Positions 58,374-64,000 of a stretch of 64,000 nt of DNA are shown piece after piece. This DNA comes from Mycoplasmopsis cynos (GTDB lineage Bacteria; Bacillota_I; Bacilli_A; Mycoplasmatales; Metamycoplasmataceae). The translations under genes and the position numbers were made by a program. Positions within the stretch are counted from its first letter, which is position 1; every line of letters starts with the position of its first letter. The notes under the pieces were generated by a model, which was not told where the DNA came from, made no database searches, and saw only the letters and a list, made by a program, of their open reading frames with translations. The DNA is taken from NCBI RefSeq assembly GCF_900660545.1, contig NZ_LR214986.1, positions 682,001 to 746,000 of the forward strand. Direction: 5' to 3'.

Positions 58374-59002
58374 CATTTTTGTTAATGTAGTTGATAAAAT
58401 TGTCAAATTTTTGCCAACAATCATCTTCTGAAAAAGCGATTTTTTGAAGTTTTTGAGATTTTTTAACTCACGCTGATGAAGGGTGATTAGGGAGTCGATA
58501 ATATTTAATAAAAATACAATTCTTTCTTGTTCTTGAATAGTTGGTTTTGGAATTACTGTGTTATTAAAAGTTTTTATACTTAATACATATCTTTGAGCGC
58601 CGACAGCTTCTTTATAAAATATTATTCTATATCTAGAAGTCCTTACAATATAGTCAATAAATGATTCATAAAAAGTTTTATTTTTTTGTCTATATCTAAT
58701 TAAATGATATGAAAAAACTCCTTGTTCTATTGTTTCTAATGCCGTTTTTGCAAAACCTAAATCATTCCGAGTTTCAGATGAAGGTGTAAAAAATACATCA
58801 GATTTTAAAATATTAAATGAACTTATTTGGCTTTTATTTGCTGTATTAATTCTTAAATTCTTTGAAGTTATTTTCACACCTTTATAAACATCCATAAAAT
58901 TTAACAAGAATATAGATAAATCATTTTTCCTAATAATTTTATCAACTGAACTACTCTTAAAGTCACCTACGTTCCCCAGCCTTTCCTGTTCTCAAGCGTT
59001 GT
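58374..59002 (-). pseudogene. Silent hsdS cassette F (array 2), inverted copy of expressed domain 2
   Basis: The recognition domain (NFMDVYKGVKITSKNLRINT onward) is the same as domain 2 of the expressed hsdS, about 490 bases in opposite orientation. Even the non-coding-like start (GGGGAACGTAGG) and the variant SLITLHQ codons (CTAATC) agree, so the copy is recent. At its 5' end the R1 copy has a 1-base deletion, so it is out of frame with cassette G. Confidence 0.8.
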
Positions 59003-59550
59003 CATTTTTGTTAATGTAACTGGTAAAATTGTCAAATTTTTACCAACAATCATTTTCACAAAAAGTGATTTTTTAAAGATTTTGAGAATTTTTAACTCAC
59101 GCTGATGAAGGGTGATGAGGGAGTTTATAGAAACAAATAATATAGCGATTGCTTTTTGTTCACCGTAACTTGTTCAAAAAATATCAACGGCTTTTAAAGA
59201 TGTTGAGGTAATTGTTGGTATAGACGAATTTGAACCTAATTCCATAATTCTTTTTTCGTTCTTCTTCAACAAATTAAATAGAAAATAAGAGTTAATATTT
59301 TCTTTGAGATCTAATGAAAAACACTTATCATTAAGATAAAATTTTTCAGAAATGAAAGATACATATCCACATTTGCCAGCTCTTGCTATTGTAATAGTAT
59401 TCTCCATTCTATTATATTTAGAATAATAACCCATAACATCGATTCCACCTGAGACAATTGGAAAACCTTTGCTTAGTGATTGAGAAATAGTAATACCTTT
59501 ACCAGTTGAAAAATTAGAAATTTTCCCCAACCTTTCCTGTTCTCAAACGT
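59003..59550 (-). pseudogene. Silent hsdS cassette G (start of array 2), ends in a frameshift
   Basis: A recognition domain (KISNFSTGKGITISQSLSKG onward) starting in R1 at 59523-59550, beyond which no hsdS sequence or start codon remains. It runs through R2 and the linker, then a 1-base deletion inside the next R1 (58994-58999) shifts it to a stop a few codons on. The recognition domain is unique in the window. Confidence 0.75.
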
Positions 59551-59649
59551 AATATAAAATTAGCAAAAATAATTATTAAATAAATTAAAAATATTTTATA
59601 TAAATTATTACATTAAGAGGTAATGAAATATAAAATGTTTAAATAAAAA

Positions 59650-59675
59650 CATACATCTAGTTTTCTAAATGTATG
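59650..59675 (-). terminator. Terminator after the coiled-coil protein gene
   Basis: An 11-bp stem (59650-59660 and 59665-59675, one G-U pair) with a 4-base loop, followed on the minus strand by TTTTTATTT, about 25 bases after the stop. Confidence 0.7.
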
Positions 59676-59698
59676 CTTAAAATTTATGAAGTATATTA

Positions 59699-62600
59699 TT
59701 AAGAATTTTCTTTTTGTAGATTAGAATTTCATAGTTCTGCGTCTTGAATTAGTCCTTTTGAGCCATTCCCGCTAATTATGTTTGCAAAAACATTGTCAGA
59801 TTTTAATCTAAGAATTTTATCATATGTATTACCGATATTATCACTTATTGTTTTTACAAATAACATATTAATAATCTTATATGCATCACTAGCTGTATAT
59901 TGACTATTTTGTATTGAATTACCTTTAATTTTTTGAAGGACTTTTGAAATTATTGATTTATCAACTTTATTACTTATTTCACTTTGTGTAGTTGTAATAT
60001 TTGCATCAGGCGCTTCTACTTGTCCTGATAAACTAAATAATTTACGTATTACTGTTTTTATGTTAGTTGATAATTTATGATTAATTTCAAGATTTCTTAA
60101 ATATAAATTAAATGTTCTTCAAAAATCATATATGGTAAATCCGTCAAATTTATCATCTCTTGAATCATTAGTTTGATATTCTGTAGCATATTTTTTTATT
60201 TCATTTAAAATATTACTTCTAAGCTCTTGATTTGCATTAAATTCATTACTATGTTCAATATTGTATTGAAATGATACTAAAAATGCTCTAATTCTTACTG
60301 ATTCTGCATATCTTTCTGTGATAAATTTATATTCAAGTTCATTAACTTTCATTTCAGAAGGTTGCTTTTTAATTTCCTCTTTAAATCACTCATAATATGA
60401 TTGTTCAGCATAGACATGCCTTTTATCATTTCTATCAATTCTGCGATATAAAGCAGTAGCATTATCAAATAATTCAGTACGAACTCTATCTGTAATATCT
60501 TTTTTGATATGTTCCAATTCAGCTTCAACTTCTTTTCTAATCTGATCAACACTATCTCTAGTTGGGGTTTGATCATTATGATTTAGTTTATTATATAAAT
60601 TTAATCCTTTGTTGTTATATTTGTCTAATTTAGCGTCAATTCAATCTTGTGTTTCAAATCTATATTTTTCTAATTCAGCATCTGCAATTAATTTATTTAA
60701 TACATCTAAACTTAAATTATCTTTATTCATTAATTGTTGTGTATATTCTTGTTTTAAATTCTTTGAATGTTTATGTGTATTATATTTATCAGGAATTGAA
60801 TTTACGGCATTTTGCGCTCTTAATTTTGCATTATTTATTTCACTTATTTTTACATTAATATCTCTTATAACATCGTTTATTTGATCTAGTGTAGAAGCAG
60901 AAGATAAATTACCTTTTAAATTAATTTTATCAGTGTCATTTTTGATTTGTTCTAATAATGTTATAGCATGATTATATTTATCAATTTTAGCAATTAGATT
61001 ATCAATATTTTGATCGTCAGTTTGAGCTAATTCATGTTCAAATTCATCCATCTTATTTGACGTTTGAACAATATTTTTAACCTTACTAATTTTTGTTTTT
61101 ACCATATCGATTTTTGTTTTAAGTTCATTTAATTTTTTTTCAACATCCGCTTTTATTTTACGTGTTACACCGCTAGTTAAATGCATTTTTATACGTTTCT
61201 TAGTTTCAGAAACTAATGAACTTAAATTTGACTTACTTGGATAAGCTAAATTATTATCAATAAATAAATCATAATTTAATTTTATAGCATCGTTTGTTTG
61301 CTGTTTAATTAATATAATCGCACTCTCAATTGAATTCCATTGATAATTTTTTGAATTTATATCATTGACTCTTTTTGTTATATTATCAAATTGAGCTTTT
61401 TGACGTGTTTTTAAATTACTTAATTGATTAATAGTACTTATGGACTCTTGTTTAAACTCATGCAATATTTCATTAATGAGTTGATTTTCTTTATAATCAC
61501 CAATTGGAAATGGTTTGTTATCTCTTAATGTTGAAGGGACTGTTTGATTTAATCTTGTTAGTAAGTTATTAATCGGCGCTTGATCAAGATAACTATCATT
61601 AATAATTGTTTTATATTCTGAAATTCTTTGCCCTCAATTATCCGGTAGTATATTTTCAACATCCTGAACAGTTGTAGCTTTATCTAAAACTTTTTTAATT
61701 GTTTCAATTGCTGTTTTCGGTTTATCATCATCATACGGAATTCTACTTAATAAATTTATAAATTGATTCATTTTTACATTTAATGCATTAATTTGACTAT
61801 TTAAATTATCAAGTTCTTGTTTAGTTTTAGCATTATTAACTTTATTATTTAATATAGATTTACTATTTTGTGCATCTGTTGAATTAGGATTAGGATAAGG
61901 TAAGGAGATTATTAATATTTTTATCTTAGTTCTTTGAATATTTTCTTTTAATTTATCAAAGTCTTTATCATCAACTGATCTACTAAGTTGGTTATTTAAA
62001 TCTTTTGTTCTTTGACCATTAATATCCTTGCCTGATTCATTTATTTGTGCTATTAATTCTTTAGCTTCATTAATTTTTTTAGGTAATTTAGAAATTAAGT
62101 CTTCAATTGATTTTAAGTTATCTTTTTTAGTAGAATCAATTCGAGAATTTATTTCATAAATAGCTACTGAATCTACACCATTTGGGTATGGCAATTCACT
62201 AGCTTTCTTTTTTAATTTAGCTTTTTTAATGTAAAGTTTAGTATCTTCAATACTTTGATCATCTTTACTCTTTGCGAGTCTTTTAGCTAATTCTTTTCTG
62301 GTTTTGCTGTATTCTAATACATCAGTATTTTTAAGATCATCAATTTCTTTTTTAAGCTCAGTCAATTTTTTTATTAATTCATTTAATTCAGATTTTTTAT
62401 TTTGAACTTCATTTTTTTCAAGATAATCAAGTGAATTTTTTAAATCTAATATTGTTTCATTAATAATCATCTTAATTTCAGAATCATTTGCTAGCACATT
62501 ATCACTAGGTGTAATGATTGTTTTAATTTGACCAATCTTATTAAGTAAATCAGTTTTATCTTTTGGGTCTATCTTAGTATTATTTATTCTTCCAAATTCA

Positions 62601-63493
62601 TGTTCATTAATTCTAATTAAAATATCATAATAATCTTTGATAGTCTTTGCTTTACCAAATGAATTTTTAATAATTTTTTTAAAGTTATCGTTCTCAAGCA
62701 ATTCAATCCTATTTGCAGCTTGTTTTTTAAGAGCAGCTTTTAATATTTCATAATTAATTATAATCTCATTATCAAATAATGTTGATGTTGTTTTTAAATC
62801 CTTAAATAATTCTAATAATTTTTTCTTTTCTTCTTTATTTAATGTTGAAGCATTTATCTTAGCAATTAAGGCTTTTTTCTTAGCTGAAATATAGTCATTA
62901 ATGCTTTGTTTTTTAAGCTCTTTTTCTACATCTGAAATTAATAATTCAATATCATTTATGCTTTTAATAAATGGTAGTTTCTTCTCAAATTCTGATTTTT
63001 TAGTTGAATTTTTGATGTTCTCTATTAATTTTTTAGCCTCTATTTTTTCTAAATTTATATCCTTTACCAATTCAATATCTATAAGTTTTAATGCATTATC
63101 TTTAATTTTTCTCTTAGCATCAATTGAATTTTGAGAATTTAGTAAATCAGCATTTAATTTCGCTTTTTTTGAAGCCGAATTAATCTTAGAAATATAAACT
63201 TTTATTTCTTTATCAATTTGGACAATTATTTTACTTAAAGCCTCATTAATATCAGCAACATTTTCTCTTGAAAAAGTTTTATAATTAGGATTTTTTAAAA
63301 TATCATCAGCACTTTTCTTATAATTAGGTGAATTAACTAAATCTCTTGCTTTTTTTAATTCTGTATATATTTTTTCATAATCTGAAAAATTTTTATTGAA
63401 ACTTCAAAATATTGAAGTAGCAGTAATCCCTGAAACTAAAAAACTCAGGATAGATAAACCCAAAAATATCTTCTTACTCTTTCTTTTATTCAT
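59699..63493 (-). CDS. Large coiled-coil repeat surface protein
   Basis: A 1264-residue protein with an N-terminal anchor (residues 9-31, no lipobox) and an almost wholly helical, Lys/Glu/Asn-rich body. Repeating units of roughly 90-100 residues contain a LPYPN or IPYDD turn (ELPYPNGVDS, SLPYPNPNST, RIPYDDDKPK) and a NxLIxxI helix, reminiscent of GA/FIVAR modules of albumin- or matrix-binding proteins. A binding or scaffold role outside the cell is likely but the ligand is unknown. AGGAGTT precedes the ATG. A poly-dA tract lies 184 bases upstream. Few TGA codons are present; those at 61634, 60119 and near 60640 are Trp. Confidence 0.8.
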
Positions 63494-63677
63494 TAATATA
63501 ACTCCTATATTATTTACTTTTTTTATATATTTATAATATCTTAATTTTTCTATCTCAAAAATAAATGCCCAAACATTGAAGATGGATTAATATTTTAAAC
63601 TTATATTACTACTATATAGTTTTAAATGTTTTATTTTTATCATCTTAATTTTTTTAATTTGTCTCGGCAAAATACTG

Positions 63678-63697
63678 TTTTTTTTTTTTTTTTTTTT
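63678..63697 (-). repeat. Poly-dA tract (20 bp) upstream of the coiled-coil gene
   Basis: Twenty consecutive T on the plus strand (A on the coding strand) 184 bases before the start codon, close to the distance seen before MIB2 (190) and MIB3 (193). Confidence 0.8.
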
Positions 63698-63761
63698 GAT
63701 AAGTAGCCAAAATTCAGAAAAATAGTGCAATAATATAATATTTTTGATAAGTGTTTATTAA

Positions 63762-63792
63762 AACAATCATATTTTTAAAAAGTATGATTGTT
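63762..63792 (-). terminator. Hairpin, possible terminator
   Basis: A 10-bp stem (63762-63771 and 63783-63792) with an 11-base A/T loop, 40 bases after the stop of the short minus-strand frame. The T-run is weak, so the call is tentative. Confidence 0.4.
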
Positions 63793-63830
63793 AGTGTATT
63801 AAAAAGTTAAATATAAATAAAACTATGATA

Positions 63831-63974
63831 TTAATCTTTAATTTTAGTTTTTTGTTGGATAAACTTCGAATGTAAATATGAATAATATCTAATTGATAAT
63901 CCAATTAAAATAAGAACAAAATATCCAACTAGGTAGTGTAGATAATTTTGTGTAAATCTCCAAATAACAAATAT
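63831..63974 (-). pseudogene. Short membrane-protein-like frame, possible gene remnant
   Basis: A 47-codon minus-strand frame with one hydrophobic helix (YLVGYFVLILIGLS) and a basic tail, ending at TAA 63831. A TAA lies directly upstream at 63975 and no ATG start is seen. It may be the end of a frameshifted gene that continues beyond the window, or chance. Confidence 0.3.
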
Positions 63975-64000
63975 TTATAATAGAATATTTAATATAGGAG

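Larger units (their letters stand above)
63494..64000. other. 507-bp end region with homopolymer, hairpin and a short frame
   Basis: It holds the promoter region of the coiled-coil gene with a poly-dA tract (63678-63697), a hairpin (63762-63792) that may end a gene from beyond the window, and a short frame at 63831-63974. No complete gene is visible. Confidence 0.55.

Noticed and set aside
45732..59550. CRISPR array suggested by nine regularly occurring repeats
   Set aside because: Units are about 550-600 bases apart, code for hsdS helices and surround recognition domains; there are no short spacers or cas genes.
1..64000. Many apparent broken genes (hsdR, mnmG, beta-galactosidase and others in several pieces)
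   Set aside because: The breaks are TGA codons in frame; reading them as Trp restores full-length families, so these are intact genes in a code-4 organism.
1..64000. tRNA, rRNA or insertion-sequence genes
   Set aside because: I looked for tRNA-like cloverleaf stretches and for transposase frames and found none that I could support.

Overview
The window is from a mycoplasma (class Mollicutes). It is very AT-rich, almost every long gene contains in-frame TGA codons that must be read as tryptophan (genetic code 4), lipoprotein signal peptides abound, and family content (MIB/MIP antibody-capture proteins, F1-like X0 ATPase cluster, DUF31-type proteases) is mycoplasma-specific. The species cannot be fixed from the sequence; a Mycoplasmopsis-like (hominis/synoviae group) organism is my guess. 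All coordinates below join segments that standard-code translation would split at TGA.

Layout. 0-7.8 kb: a lipoprotein and a methyltransferase, then housekeeping genes mnmG and rlmH (+), facing a tex gene and a NERD-domain membrane protein (-). 7.8-14.2 kb: a decayed lipoprotein 5' end, a subtilisin-like (S8) protease and two lipoproteins of unknown function (+). 14.2-18.5 kb (-): a D-lactate dehydrogenase overlapping an aquaporin-family channel gene, and a lipoprotein carrying a transglutaminase core plus BspA-type leucine-rich repeats.

18.5-39.3 kb (-) is one large surface-immunity block: a seven-gene F1-like X0 ATPase cluster translationally coupled to a MIP protease, upstream of which lie three MIB immunoglobulin-binding genes (one with a nonsense codon) and a second MIP. 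A relic of the ATPase membrane gene between the two sets shows that the block grew by duplication. Poly-dA tracts of 17-20 bp lie 184-193 bp upstream of two MIB genes and also of an unrelated surface protein at 63.5 kb, suggesting length-variable expression.

39.7-45.7 kb (-): a 1999-residue BgaA-like GH2 beta-galactosidase lipoprotein. 45.7-59.5 kb: a type I restriction-modification locus (fic, hsdM, hsdS, hsdR, tyrosine recombinase) with the expressed hsdS on the + strand and two silent arrays (three and four target-recognition cassettes) on the - strand on either side, all sharing two repeat blocks: a DNA-inversion system for changing methylation specificity. 59.7-63.5 kb (-): a 1264-residue coiled-coil repeat surface protein.

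Taken together, most of the window serves variation and host interaction at the cell surface (antibody capture and cleavage, glycan trimming, proteolysis, coiled-coil adhesin-like protein) and switching of DNA methylation.
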